From Venatoribacter pacificus (GTDB taxonomy: Bacteria; Pseudomonadota; Gammaproteobacteria; Pseudomonadales; Oceanobacteraceae), in the NCBI RefSeq assembly GCF_025318105.1, contig NZ_JAOANI010000012.1, forward strand, positions 310,001-374,000: a stretch of 64,000 nucleotides of DNA. The letters are read 5' to 3'. The notes below the pieces were generated by a model. The model was given only the letters and a program-made list of their open reading frames with translations. It did not search any database and had not been told where the DNA came from. How positions within the stretch are numbered: the stretch's first letter is position 1; every line of letters starts with the position of its first letter. Both the position numbers and the translations under genes were made by a program. Below, piece by piece: positions 36,365-45,094 of the stretch.

Positions 36365-37147
36365 ATGAGCACCAAAGACACCGATACCCGCCCCGACCGT
36401 AATTTCGACGATCTGGCCGCACGCTTTGCCCGTACTATTTACGCCACACCCAGAGGCCAGCTGCGGCTGATGGCGTTACGTGCCGATTTTGCTGATATGA
36501 ACATCGCACTGTCGGACGCCAGTGTGCTGGATATCGGCGGCGGTCAGGGTCAGTTTAGTCTGGAGCTGGCACAGCAGGGGGCAGCGGTAAGCTTGTGCGA
36601 TATTTCCGCCGAAATGCTGCAGCTGGCGCGCGATCAGTTTGCCGCTCAGCAACTGCCGCTAACGGTAAAGCAGTGTGCACTGCAGGACGTTGCCGCAGAA
36701 TTTCCGCAACCCTTCGATATTGTGCTTAATCATGCGGTACTGGAGTGGCTGGAAGATCCCTTTGCTGCACTGCCATTACTCGCAGAGCGGGTAAAACCCG
36801 GCGGCTGGTTATCACTGATGTTTTATAACCTGCATGGCCATCAATTCCGCCAGCTAATGAACGGCCGCACCCATGCACCACAGTCGGCCAACCCGCGTTT
36901 ACGCGATGAAGGCAATGCGCCGCAGCACCCCCTCGACCCGGATGCCATAGAACAGGCGCTGAATACCCTCGGCTTTAACGTTGAACGCTGGCGCGGCATT
37001 CGTTGTGTGCACGATCATATGCATCAGAAAATCCGTGACCGCATTGGTCAGGACGCGGTGAATAAAGCCGATCTCGAATTCGGAACGCTGCAGCCCTACC
37101 GGCAGTTTGGACGCTATGTGCATTTTCTGGCGCGTAAACAGGGGTAA
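36365..37147 (+). CDS. cmoM: tRNA 5-carboxymethoxyuridine methyltransferase CmoM
   Basis: 260 residues. The N-terminus DRNFDDLAARFARTIYATPRGQLR is nearly that of E. coli CmoM (SmtA), and the SAM motif VLDIGGGQGQFSLELA, NHAVLEWLEDPF and GGWLSLMFYNLHG all match. CmoM methylates cmo5U34 to mcmo5U34 in tRNAs, using S-adenosylmethionine. The DUF523 gene follows after three bases, so the two are likely cotranscribed. Confidence 0.9.
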   Translation: MSTKDTDTRPDRNFDDLAARFARTIYATPRGQLRLMALRADFADMNIALSDASVLDIGGGQGQFSLELAQQGAAVSLCDISAEMLQLARDQFAAQQLPLTVKQCALQDVAAEFPQPFDIVLNHAVLEWLEDPFAALPLLAERVKPGGWLSLMFYNLHGHQFRQLMNGRTHAPQSANPRLRDEGNAPQHPLDPDAIEQALNTLGFNVERWRGIRCVHDHMHQKIRDRIGQDAVNKADLEFGTLQPYRQFGRYVHFLARKQG

Positions 37148-37150
37148 TTA

Positions 37151-37681
37151 ATGTCTGTAAAAATTCTGATCAGCGCCTGCTTGCTGGGCCAACCGGTGCG
37201 CTACGATGGCCGCGCCAACGACGACAAGACCGACAACTTCCGCCACCAGTTGCAGCGCTGGCAAGAGGCGGGGATTCTGATTCCTGTTTGTCCTGAAGTC
37301 GCCGGAGGTTTGCCGACACCGCGTCCGGCTGCGGAAATTGATCAGGGAGATGGTGAGGCGGTTTTGCAGGGCAAAGCGCGCATCATTTCACGCGACACAG
37401 AAGATTTTACCCGCGAGTTTATCGATGGCGCTCAACAGGCATTGGCCTGCGCGCAGCGCCACGGTGTGATTGCGGCATTGCTGGCGGCACGCTCACCGTC
37501 CTGCGGCAGTGACGGTATTTATAACGGTGAGTTTAATGCCACACTGCGTGAAGGTATGGGCGTAACGGCAGCCCTGCTGAGCAAGCACGGTATTCCCTGC
37601 TTCAGCCCGGAAAAGTTTCCTGACCTGCTGCAATGGCTCAGACAACAGAATAAAGCATTCGCGCAGCAATTTATTGATTAA
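37151..37681 (+). CDS. DUF523 family protein
   Basis: 176 residues, covering the whole DUF523 domain: ISACLLGQPVRYDGRAND at the N-terminus, PVCPEVAGGLPTPRPAAEI, and AARSPSCGSDGIYNG in the second half. The three conserved Cys motifs suggest metal or cluster binding. Function unknown. It is placed directly after cmoM. Confidence 0.85.
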   Translation: MSVKILISACLLGQPVRYDGRANDDKTDNFRHQLQRWQEAGILIPVCPEVAGGLPTPRPAAEIDQGDGEAVLQGKARIISRDTEDFTREFIDGAQQALACAQRHGVIAALLAARSPSCGSDGIYNGEFNATLREGMGVTAALLSKHGIPCFSPEKFPDLLQWLRQQNKAFAQQFID

Positions 37682-37699
37682 TCATAAGGTCATCTCACT

Positions 37700-38128
37700 A
37701 TGCCCCGCTTAATTACTTCGCGCGTATCTCTCCGGCCAGTCCTTGCTTGCCTTCTGTTTTTATCGGCGGCTTCTCCAGCCCAGGCTTTTTTAAATACTCA
37801 GATTTATCAGGCAGGCAAAGACAGCCAGGGATTACGCCTTGGCTGGCATAACGAAAATCCGGATTTTTTCTGGCGCACGTATATCGGCATTCAACAGGAT
37901 GCCCGCTACGCCGGTGATTATTATGCCGCCACTGGAGCTGACTGGGTAATTCCTGTGCCCGGCACACTGTCGACGGTCTTTATTGGCCCACGACTGCAGT
38001 TTGATGCCGATAAAATAGCGGGGATTCACGCGGGTTTTACCCTGTTTAAAGCTTTTGAGATGGGCTGGCAACGCGATGTGAAAAACCAGAAGACGCAGAT
38101 GTATGCAGGATTAAACTGGAGTTTTTGA
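37700..38128 (+). CDS. Small exported beta-barrel-like protein
   Basis: 142 residues with a signal peptide ending SPAQA. Alternating polar/hydrophobic strands and a C-terminal aromatic strand (KTQMYAGLNWSF) fit a small outer-membrane barrel or its relatives. No family is recognised with certainty. It is 18 bases after the DUF523 gene. Confidence 0.6.
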   Translation: MPRLITSRVSLRPVLACLLFLSAASPAQAFLNTQIYQAGKDSQGLRLGWHNENPDFFWRTYIGIQQDARYAGDYYAATGADWVIPVPGTLSTVFIGPRLQFDADKIAGIHAGFTLFKAFEMGWQRDVKNQKTQMYAGLNWSF

Positions 38129-38179
38129 TTGGCTTCAGAAACTGCAAACAGCGTCAGGACACAACGACAACTATGGATC

Positions 38180-38560
38180 AGCGAACGGAATATGTATGGC
38201 TTATTTTGCATTACCCCGTTCATACTTCGACTGCTTCGCGCTAGTACGAACGGTGTTTTATGTGAGCCATGCTGTGCGTACATGTTCTATGTGAGACACG
38301 CAGTGCGTACGGTGTTTATATTTCACTCATATTATCCGTTCGTCCTGAGCAGTGAGGCACGAACGTGTCGAAGGACTCGTCGATCCTTAGCCTGTCGAAG
38401 GAAGCCTGCCCTTCGGCCTACGCGCTCTCCGTTCGCTGGCGCTTGCAGCGGACCAAATGGCTCCCGGCCATTTGTCGAACCTGGGGAGGTTATTCGTATC
38501 ATCCTGATACTCACCCTGCGGGCTAAGCATTAATTCGTTCCCGACGAATTAATCTCACCT
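38180..38560. repeat. Repeat-rich non-coding stretch upstream of the tRNA cluster
   Basis: No gene is supported between 38129 and 38634. The stretch holds CCGTTC...GAACGG inverted arms (38217-38252), a 21-base near-direct repeat TGTGAGMCAYGCWGTGCGTAC at 38261-38281 and 38290-38310, two copies of CCTGTCGAAGG/GTGTCGAAGGAC (38365-38402) of a dispersed family beginning CCGTTCGTCCTGAGC, and a 9-bp palindrome TTAATTCGT-TCCCG-ACGAATTAA at 38530-38552. Confidence 0.65.
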
Positions 38561-38634
38561 CCGTCGCTTAACGGTGGCTTCGATGACGTTTCAGATATTT
38601 TGGATTTTTTAACTTCGGATGAAGCTTTAAGAAA

Positions 38635-38711
38635 TGGCGCGCTCGGGAGGATTCGAACCTCCGACCGCCTGGTTCGTAGCCAGGTACTCTATCCAGCTGA
38701 GCTACGAGCGC
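38635..38711 (-). tRNA. tRNA-Arg (anticodon ACG)
   Basis: 77 bases with encoded CCA. Acceptor GCGCTCG/CGAGCGC, D arm GCTCAGCTGGATAGAG, anticodon loop CTACGAA giving ACG, and T arm GGAGGTTCGAATCCTCC. Close to E. coli argV-type tRNA. It is followed upstream on the same strand by an identical copy. Confidence 0.95.
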
Positions 38712-38761
38712 GCATCAGGTATAACAATTCACGAAGGGGCATTCTGTCTTAGGGGAAAGAA

Positions 38762-38838
38762 TGGCGCGCTCGGGAGGATTCGAACCTCCGACCGCCTGGT
38801 TCGTAGCCAGGTACTCTATCCAGCTGAGCTACGAGCGC
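38762..38838 (-). tRNA. tRNA-Arg (anticodon ACG), second identical copy
   Basis: Identical in sequence to the copy at 38635, with a 50-base spacer. Tandem tRNA-Arg genes after tRNA-Ser and csrA are the arrangement seen in E. coli (csrA-serV-argVYZQ). Confidence 0.95.
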
Positions 38839-38917
38839 GCATCGTGGGGCGCGTATTATAGGGAGTCAGTGCTAACTGTCAACGCTTTTAATACACATCT
38901 GCGGGAGCAGAAAAACG

Positions 38918-39007
38918 TGGCGGAGAGAGAGGGATTCGAACCCTCGATAGGGGTAAACCTATACACCCTTAGCAGGGGTGCGCCTTCAGCCACTCGGCCA
39001 TCTCTCC
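38918..39007 (-). tRNA. tRNA-Ser (anticodon GCT)
   Basis: 90 bases with encoded CCA. Acceptor GGAGAGA/TCTCTCC, anticodon stem-loop CACCC-CTGCTAA-GGGTG giving GCT, and a long variable arm (TATAGGTTTACCCCTA) typical of tRNA-Ser. Confidence 0.95.
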
Positions 39008-39075
39008 AGTTCACGGCGCGCATGATACCACGTTCTTACAAAAATCAAAGGAAAAAATTTAACAAAATGAAGATG

Positions 39076-39282
39076 TTAGTAATTTCCCGGACTTTCCTCG
39101 TGACCTTCGTCACCGTCTTTCTCGCGCTGAATGCGCTGGTAAATCTCTTCACGGTGTACGGCAACTTCTTTCGGCGCGTTGACACCAATACGTACCTGGT
39201 TTCCTTTTACGCCTAAGACGGTAACAGTGACTTCGTCACCCACCATCAAAGTTTCGCCTACGCGACGGGTTAATATAAGCAT
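39076..39282 (-). CDS. csrA: Carbon storage regulator CsrA/RsmA
   Basis: 68 residues: MLILTRRVGETLMVGDEVTV, then VKGNQVRIGVNAPKEVAVHREEIYQRI, the full CsrA homodimer fold with the RNA-binding Arg44 region. It binds GGA motifs in mRNA leaders to control translation. GGAGAACTCCT precedes the ATG. It sits between lysC and tRNA-Ser, as in pseudomonads. Confidence 0.97.
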   Translation of the reverse strand: MLILTRRVGETLMVGDEVTVTVLGVKGNQVRIGVNAPKEVAVHREEIYQRIQREKDGDEGHEESPGNY

Positions 39283-39363
39283 AGGAGTTCTCCTGACATT
39301 CCTGTTCGGTTCTAGGGTGCTTTGGCGATTAAGCCGATATTCTCACGTTCCAATGCTCAGTAT

Positions 39364-39378
39364 TGACCACTATGGTCA
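39364..39378. promoter_or_regulatory. Perfect palindrome upstream of csrA
   Basis: TGACCA-CTA-TGGTCA lies 82 bases upstream of the csrA start, in the csrA/lysC gap. Its size and symmetry suit a dimeric regulator site. Confidence 0.35.
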
Positions 39379-39420
39379 GAAATGAAGCCAAGGAGAGACG
39401 TTATTGAGAATATTTAGTTA

Positions 39421-39453
39421 TTAGGGAACGTTCAGTCATTGAACGTTCCCTAA
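39421..39453. repeat. 14-bp perfect inverted repeat behind lysC
   Basis: TTAGGGAACGTTCA / TGAACGTTCCCTAA separated by GTCAT, 20 bases beyond the lysC stop. On the minus strand it would form a stable hairpin, but it is followed by TAACTAAATATT rather than a T tract, so a classical terminator is doubtful. Confidence 0.8.
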
Positions 39454-39473
39454 TGGGGACGGAAGGACGGAGA

Positions 39474-40706
39474 TTATTCTGCCTGCTCTTCTGCATCCAG
39501 GCCAAAGGCTGTATGCAGGGCGCGGACCGCCAGTTCCAGATACTTTTCTGCAATCACCACAGAGATCTTAATTTCTGAGGTGGTGATGGCCAGAATATTA
39601 ATATTCTCATCAGCAAGAACTTTGAACATTTTGCTGGCAACGCCGGCGTGAGAACGCATACCCACACCCACCATAGACACCTTACAGATGTCATCAGTTC
39701 CGGTCGCTTCGCGGGCGTTCAGTTCCTGGGACAGGTTGCCCAGAATTTTCAGCGCTTTCTGATAATCGCTGCGATTAACGGTGAAGGTAAAGTCGGTAGT
39801 ACCGTCTTCCGACACGTTCTGCACAATCATATCCACTTCAATATTGGCGTCGCTGATAGGCACCAGGATGCGGGATGCAACGCCTGGTACGTCGGGTACG
39901 CCTTTCAAAGTAAGCTTTGCTTCGTCGCGGTTGAATGCGATGCCTGAAATTACTGGATTTTCCACGGAGCTGATCTCCTCCATCGTGATCAAGGTGCCGT
40001 TACCTTCCTTAAATGAGGAAAGTACACGCAGGGGAACTTTGTATTTGCCGGCAAATTCAACCGAACGGATCTGCAGAATTTTTGAACCCAGGCTGGCCAT
40101 TTCCAGCATTTCTTCAAAGGTTACTTTATCCATGCGACGCGCTGCGGGAACTACGCGCGGATCGGTGGTGTATACACCATCGACATCAGTATAAATCTGA
40201 CACTCATCGGCACCCAGTGCCGCGGCTAATGCCACGCCTGTCGTGTCGGAACCACCGCGACCCAGCGTGGTAATGCTGTTGTCGTCATCAATCCCCTGAA
40301 AACCAGCGACAATGACTACGCCACCGGCATCCAGCTGCTTACGCATCGCCTGGGTATCGATATCTTCGATACGGGCCTTCATATAAGCACTGTCGGTTTT
40401 AATGCCGACCTGCCAGCCGGTAAAAGAACGGGCATTCACACCGCGCTTCTGCAGCGCCATCGCCAGCAGGGCAATCGTCACCTGCTCGCCGGTAGAAACC
40501 AGCACATCCATTTCACGGGGAGTCGGGCTGTCGGAAATGCCTTTCGCAAGACCGATCAGACGGTTGGTTTCACCGCTCATTGCGGAAACCGCTACGACTA
40601 ACTGATGGCCGGCGTCGTGGAAAGACTTAACTTTATCGGCAACGGCCTCGATGCGTTCGATAGAACCTACGGATGTACCGCCGTATTTCTGTACGTATAG
40701 TGCCAT
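39474..40706 (-). CDS. lysC: Aspartate kinase
   Basis: 410 residues. The kinase domain opens YVQKYGGTSVGSIERIEAVA and contains the TTLGRGGSDTTGVALA loop; two ACT domains follow from about residue 265 (KLTLKGVPDVPGVASRI; VSMVGVGMRSHAGVASKMF). This is the Pseudomonas-type monofunctional enzyme, normally inhibited by Lys plus Thr. It starts the aspartate family pathway to Lys, Met, Thr and Ile. Gene order alaS-lysC-csrA is conserved. Confidence 0.95.
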   Translation of the reverse strand: MALYVQKYGGTSVGSIERIEAVADKVKSFHDAGHQLVVAVSAMSGETNRLIGLAKGISDSPTPREMDVLVSTGEQVTIALLAMALQKRGVNARSFTGWQVGIKTDSAYMKARIEDIDTQAMRKQLDAGGVVIVAGFQGIDDDNSITTLGRGGSDTTGVALAAALGADECQIYTDVDGVYTTDPRVVPAARRMDKVTFEEMLEMASLGSKILQIRSVEFAGKYKVPLRVLSSFKEGNGTLITMEEISSVENPVISGIAFNRDEAKLTLKGVPDVPGVASRILVPISDANIEVDMIVQNVSEDGTTDFTFTVNRSDYQKALKILGNLSQELNAREATGTDDICKVSMVGVGMRSHAGVASKMFKVLADENINILAITTSEIKISVVIAEKYLELAVRALHTAFGLDAEEQAE

Positions 40707-40881
40707 GATGTGTCTTTACTGGGATTGACTGGTTGAAGGGGCGCTCATTAAACAACAAATGCACACAACAAGAAAGATGGCCTATTGGCTTAAAACGCAA
40801 CAGTCTGATACCTGATCAGCGTTTATCTTCGTGCTTAAATTAGCGCGGTCAGGAAAAGCGTATAAACCGCCAATCTGCAGA

Positions 40882-40909
40882 TAAAAAAACAGCGGGCAAT
40901 GCCCGCTGT
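40882..40909 (-). terminator. Rho-independent terminator of alaS
   Basis: Read on the minus strand: CAGCGGGC-ATT-GCCCGCTG followed by seven T. It lies just after the alaS stop and separates it from lysC. Confidence 0.88.
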
Positions 40910-40926
40910 GTTGGTGTTGCATACGC

Positions 40927-43557
40927 TTAAGACAACTGCGCCTGTGCCCACTTACTGAAGGCCGCCAGAGCATCGTCGATGCCTTCCGGCTTCTGACCAC
41001 CAGCCTGAGCCATTTCCGGCTTACCGCCACCACGGCCATCGACATAAGGCGCGCATTCTTTAACCGCATCACCGGCCTTGGCTTTGCCGATCAGGTCTTT
41101 GGTCACACCGGCCAGCAGTGTCACTTTACCTTCGGTTTCTGCTGCCAGCATGATCAGCGCAGAACCCAGCTTGTTTTTCAGCTGGTCCATCGTGGTGCGC
41201 AGTGCTTCCACATCGGCACCATCCAGACGGGCTGACAGCACTTTCACGCCGTTAATATCCTGCGCATTGTTGGCCAGATCGGAGCCGGCACTGGAAGCCA
41301 GTTTGGATTTCAGCGCATCCAGTTCTTTTTCCAGCTGACGGTTACGCGCCATCAGTTGTTCAACTTTGTCGCCAACGTTATCAGCCGAACCTTTCAGGTT
41401 GCGGGCAATACCGTTCAGAGTGGCTTCTTCGCGGGCAATAAAGTCCAGCGCTGCCTGCCCCACGACCGCTTCAATGCGGCGGATACCGGCGGCAATACCG
41501 CTTTCGCTGCTGACTTTCAGCACGCCGATATCACCGGTACGCTTGGCGTGAGTACCACCACAAAGCTCGACCGAGAAGTCATCCACACCCATCGACAGCA
41601 CGCGCACTTCGTCGTCGTATTTTTCGCCGAACAGTGCCATCGCACCGGAGTTACGGGCATCGTCGATGTTCATCAGACGGGTCGTTACTTCGGTATTGGC
41701 GCGGATCTGAGCGTTAACGATGCTTTCGATCTCGGCCAGCTCTTCTGGCTTAACCGCTTCCAGATGCGAGAAGTCGAAACGAAGCTTGTCGTAAGTTACC
41801 AGCGAGCCTTTCTGACTGACATGCTCACCCAGCACTTTACGCAAGGCTGCGTGCAGCAGGTGAGTGGCCGAGTGGTGAATGGCGGTGGACTGGCGTTTTT
41901 CCGCATCCACGGTCGCGGTCAGCTGGTCACCGACCTTTACAGAACCTTCTACCAATACACCTTTGTGCAGGTGGTTTTTGCCTTCTTTGCTGGTGTCTTT
42001 CACCTGAAAGACAACGCCGTTGGCTTTCAGGAAACCACTGTCGCCAGCCTGACCACCGCTTTCGGCATAAAAGGCGGTTTCATCCAGCACCAGCACCGCT
42101 TCGTCACCGGCTGTCAGTTGCTCAACCGCCACACCGTCTTTAAACAGGGCTTTCACGCTGCCGGTATTTTCCAGCTGGGTGTAACCGAGAAATTGAGTGC
42201 TGCCGTCGATTTCCAGACCTTTGCCGTAGTTGCCAGCAAAGTTGCCTGCCGAGCGGGCCATTTCACGCTGTTTATCCATCGCGACGTTAAAGCCGTCTTC
42301 GTCGACTTTAAGATCGCGCTCACGCGCTACGTCGGCGGTCAGATCCAATGGGAAGCCATAGGTATCGTACAGTTTAAAAGCGGTTTCACCCGGAATGGTG
42401 TCGCCTTTCAGACCGGCGATAGCATCGTTCAGGATCGCCATACCTTTATCCAGCGTTTTGGCGAACTGTTCTTCTTCCAGACGCAGCACTTTTTCAACGT
42501 GCGCCTGCAACGTACGCAGCTCCGGATACGCTTCGCCCATCTGCTCAACCAGAGCGGCCACCAGCTTGTGGAAGAAACCCACCGGCGCCCCCAGCATATG
42601 ACCATGACGTACGGCGCGGCGGATGATACGGCGCAACACGTAACCACGGCCTTCATTGGATGGCAGCACACCATCAACAATCAGGAAGCTGGTTGAACGG
42701 ATATGGTCGGCAATGACGCGCAGAGACTTGTTCTCGGTATCTTTGCAGCCAGTCAGTTCGCCGGCGGCTTGCAGCAACGCCTGGAACAGATCGATTTCGT
42801 AGTTGCTGTGTACGCCCTGCATGATCGCGGAAATACGCTCCAGCCCCATGCCGGTATCGACCGAGGGTTTTGGCAGCGGCAGCATTTCACCGTCAGGCTG
42901 ACGGTTGAACTGCATAAATACGTTGTTCCAGATTTCGATGAAGCGATCACCGTCTTCTTCCGCTGATCCCGGAGGCCCGCCCCAGATGTGTTCACCATGG
43001 TCGAAGAAGATTTCGGTGCACGGGCCACACGGGCCGGTATCTCCCATTGCCCAGAAGTTATCCGATGCGTAACGCGCGCCCTTGTTGTCGCCGATACGCA
43101 CGATTTTCTCCGCCGGAATGCCCATCTGTTTGTTCCAGATGTCATAGGCTTCGTCGTCTTCGGCGTAAACCGTGACCATCAGCTTTTCTTTCGGCAGGTT
43201 CATCCACTGCGGCGACGTCAGGAATTCCCAGGCAAACTTGATGGCGTCTTCTTTAAAGTAATCACCAAAGCTGAAGTTACCCAGCATTTCAAAGAAGGTG
43301 TGGTGACGCGCGGTATAGCCGACGTTTTCCAGATCGTTATGCTTACCACCGGCACGCACACAGCGCTGCGACGATACAGCGCGGCTGTAGCTGCGTTCGT
43401 CCTGACCAAGGAACACATCCTTGAACTGCACCATACCAGCATTAGTAAACAGTAATGTCGGGTCATTACCGGGAATCAGTGGGCTTGATGGCACCACTTC
43501 ATGGCCTTTGGAGGCAAAGTAATCAAGGAATGCCTTGCGAATGTCTGAGCTTTTCAT
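40927..43557 (-). CDS. alaS: Alanyl-tRNA synthetase
   Basis: 876 residues, the normal length. Class II motifs are at the N-terminus (TLLFTNAGMVQFKDVFLG, HHTFFEMLGNFSFGDYFK), the editing domain has the HxxxH and CxxxH zinc site (AIHHSATHLLHAAL ... VELCGGTHAKRTGDI), and the C-Ala domain ends GGGKPEMAQAGG. It charges tRNA-Ala and removes mis-acylated Ser and Gly. Confidence 0.97.
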   Translation of the reverse strand: MKSSDIRKAFLDYFASKGHEVVPSSPLIPGNDPTLLFTNAGMVQFKDVFLGQDERSYSRAVSSQRCVRAGGKHNDLENVGYTARHHTFFEMLGNFSFGDYFKEDAIKFAWEFLTSPQWMNLPKEKLMVTVYAEDDEAYDIWNKQMGIPAEKIVRIGDNKGARYASDNFWAMGDTGPCGPCTEIFFDHGEHIWGGPPGSAEEDGDRFIEIWNNVFMQFNRQPDGEMLPLPKPSVDTGMGLERISAIMQGVHSNYEIDLFQALLQAAGELTGCKDTENKSLRVIADHIRSTSFLIVDGVLPSNEGRGYVLRRIIRRAVRHGHMLGAPVGFFHKLVAALVEQMGEAYPELRTLQAHVEKVLRLEEEQFAKTLDKGMAILNDAIAGLKGDTIPGETAFKLYDTYGFPLDLTADVARERDLKVDEDGFNVAMDKQREMARSAGNFAGNYGKGLEIDGSTQFLGYTQLENTGSVKALFKDGVAVEQLTAGDEAVLVLDETAFYAESGGQAGDSGFLKANGVVFQVKDTSKEGKNHLHKGVLVEGSVKVGDQLTATVDAEKRQSTAIHHSATHLLHAALRKVLGEHVSQKGSLVTYDKLRFDFSHLEAVKPEELAEIESIVNAQIRANTEVTTRLMNIDDARNSGAMALFGEKYDDEVRVLSMGVDDFSVELCGGTHAKRTGDIGVLKVSSESGIAAGIRRIEAVVGQAALDFIAREEATLNGIARNLKGSADNVGDKVEQLMARNRQLEKELDALKSKLASSAGSDLANNAQDINGVKVLSARLDGADVEALRTTMDQLKNKLGSALIMLAAETEGKVTLLAGVTKDLIGKAKAGDAVKECAPYVDGRGGGKPEMAQAGGQKPEGIDDALAAFSKWAQAQLS

Positions 43558-43741
43558 ACGGCTGCGGGTATCCGGAAGCGGTTAGTCAAAGTTAAAGGAG
43601 AAGGAGTATAGCGGTTTGCGCGCTTCAGGCCGAGTCCCTGCGTGAGGGTTCGTTATCTGAGCCGTGGCTAGCGCAGCCTGACGGTCATTGATCATCACAA
43701 GCTGTCATATATCCCGTGGACAGACCGGCAATAAAAGACCA

Positions 43742-43796
43742 CTTGACGAATTAACCCCAAAAGATAACTATATAAGCATATTCTAATTTAGAGAAA
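43742..43796 (+). promoter_or_regulatory. AT-rich promoter/operator region of the DUF2892 gene
   Basis: A TTGACG -35-like box (43743) is followed by AT-rich sequence with TATATAAGCATATTCTAAT about 20 bases later. The partial symmetry ATATAAGCATAT resembles operators of ArsR/BigR-type sulfur regulators that often control DUF2892 genes. Spacing to the -10 is uncertain. Confidence 0.3.
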
Positions 43797-43805
43797 GGTG
43801 ATGTT

Positions 43806-44009
43806 ATGAATGTCGATCGCATGATTTTCGCAATTGCCGGCCTGTTTGTTCTGATCAGCGTTGGCCTGTCACAGATTCACAGCCCCTACTGGTTATGGTT
43901 CACCGCGTTCGTCGGTGCCAATATGTTTCAGGCGGCATTCAGTGGTTTTTGCCCACTAGCGATGATTCTGAAAAAATTGGGCGTCAGCACCGGTAAAGCC
44001 TTCCAATAA
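43806..44009 (+). CDS. DUF2892 (YgaP-like) small membrane protein
   Basis: 67 residues with two membrane helices (MIFAIAGLFVLISVGLSQI and WLWFTAFVGANMFQAAFSGF) and the conserved Cys-Pro of the family (GFCPLAMILKKLG). AAAGGTGATG precedes the start. DUF2892 domains accompany rhodaneses in persulfide handling; no rhodanese is adjacent here. Confidence 0.85.
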   Translation: MNVDRMIFAIAGLFVLISVGLSQIHSPYWLWFTAFVGANMFQAAFSGFCPLAMILKKLGVSTGKAFQ

Positions 44010-44104
44010 TAGGACTGGCAGAGAATAACCCGCTGACATTGGCCGGAATTCACAGGTTCCGGTCAACCTTCCCCGCTATAATCCCGCCGTCATCCGGAGG
44101 GTTT

Positions 44105-45070
44105 ATGCGTTCTGTATCTATTTTATTGTTATTTTTCTGCTGTCAGACATTTGCTGCTGACTGGCAACCGTATCCTGCCGAACTGCCGCAGTTCGACTAC
44201 AGCGACAGTCGCTTGCAGGAATTCTGGCCACAACTGAATCAGGGGCCCGGCCTGCCCTATCCGGACGAAACCTTTCTCCGCGACATGATGGCGAAATATC
44301 CGCAACTCGCCGAATTTACCCTAGCCCAGGCACGCCAACCGGATGCTCACCCGGCTTTACAGGCACTGCTCAACGACGACCTGCAGCCACTGGCAGCCGC
44401 CAGCCAGCAGGTCTGGCGTTTGCATTATGAAGGCCGCTTTCAGCAAGCCTATGAATTGGGCAAACAACTCGGGCCTGCTGGTGCGATTCCTGCGCTGTAT
44501 TCCAAGCTGATGTACGCCGCACTGATTGTGCAGGACAAAGACACCAAGCTTGCCACCTTCCGTGAAGCAGCCGCCGAGTCTGAACGTTTACTGCCGCTTG
44601 CACCGGACTACGCTTTCGCCGAATTTGGCCTGGCTTATGCTCATGCCCGCATTCTCGAACTACTGGATACCAGCGCCGCCACGGCGACCGGCTTTCTTGG
44701 CGATACCCAGGATGCCATGGCCAATCTGCAGGAACGTTATCCACAACAGGCGCTCTATCCGGCCATGCTGGGCGGCTTGCATGCCGGTGTGGTTGAGCGT
44801 GTTGGTTCCTTTGTCGGCCGCATTACTTATGGTTCAACCGAAAGCCGCGCCCTGGCAGCATTCAGCCGCGCACTGGAACTGCAGAACCAGCTGCCGGTTA
44901 TCTACAACGAATATGTTAATGCCCTCGCCCGACTGGATGAGGATAAGTACCACGACAGCATGATCACACTGCTGCAGCAATGCGTTAAACTGCCGGTACT
45001 GAGTGCAGAAGAAGCCCTGAATCGTCAGGTCTGCGCCAATCACCTGCAACAATGGCAAGGCGCCGAATAA
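44105..45070 (+). CDS. Periplasmic TPR-like protein of unknown function
   Basis: 321 residues from the ATG at 44105 with GGAGGG upstream. Signal peptide ending QTFAA. The mature chain is helical with repeated Ala/Leu pairs in TPR-like spacing (VWRLHYEGRFQQAYELGKQLGP, AEFGLAYAHARILELL, ALAAFSRALELQNQLPVIYNEYVNAL). This suggests a protein-interaction scaffold in the periplasm. A small membrane protein gene follows 24 bases later. Confidence 0.7.
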   Translation: MRSVSILLLFFCCQTFAADWQPYPAELPQFDYSDSRLQEFWPQLNQGPGLPYPDETFLRDMMAKYPQLAEFTLAQARQPDAHPALQALLNDDLQPLAAASQQVWRLHYEGRFQQAYELGKQLGPAGAIPALYSKLMYAALIVQDKDTKLATFREAAAESERLLPLAPDYAFAEFGLAYAHARILELLDTSAATATGFLGDTQDAMANLQERYPQQALYPAMLGGLHAGVVERVGSFVGRITYGSTESRALAAFSRALELQNQLPVIYNEYVNALARLDEDKYHDSMITLLQQCVKLPVLSAEEALNRQVCANHLQQWQGAE

Positions 45071-45094
45071 GCGCGGCCATCACCGGACAATATA

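Noticed and set aside
38635..38838. Predicted proteins covering the tRNA-Arg genes
   Set aside because: The open frames are read across perfect tRNA genes on the other strand and repeat simply because the tRNA is duplicated.
41356..42696. 446-codon open frame on the plus strand inside alaS
   Set aside because: It is a shadow of the alaS gene on the opposite strand, with no ribosome site and biased composition.
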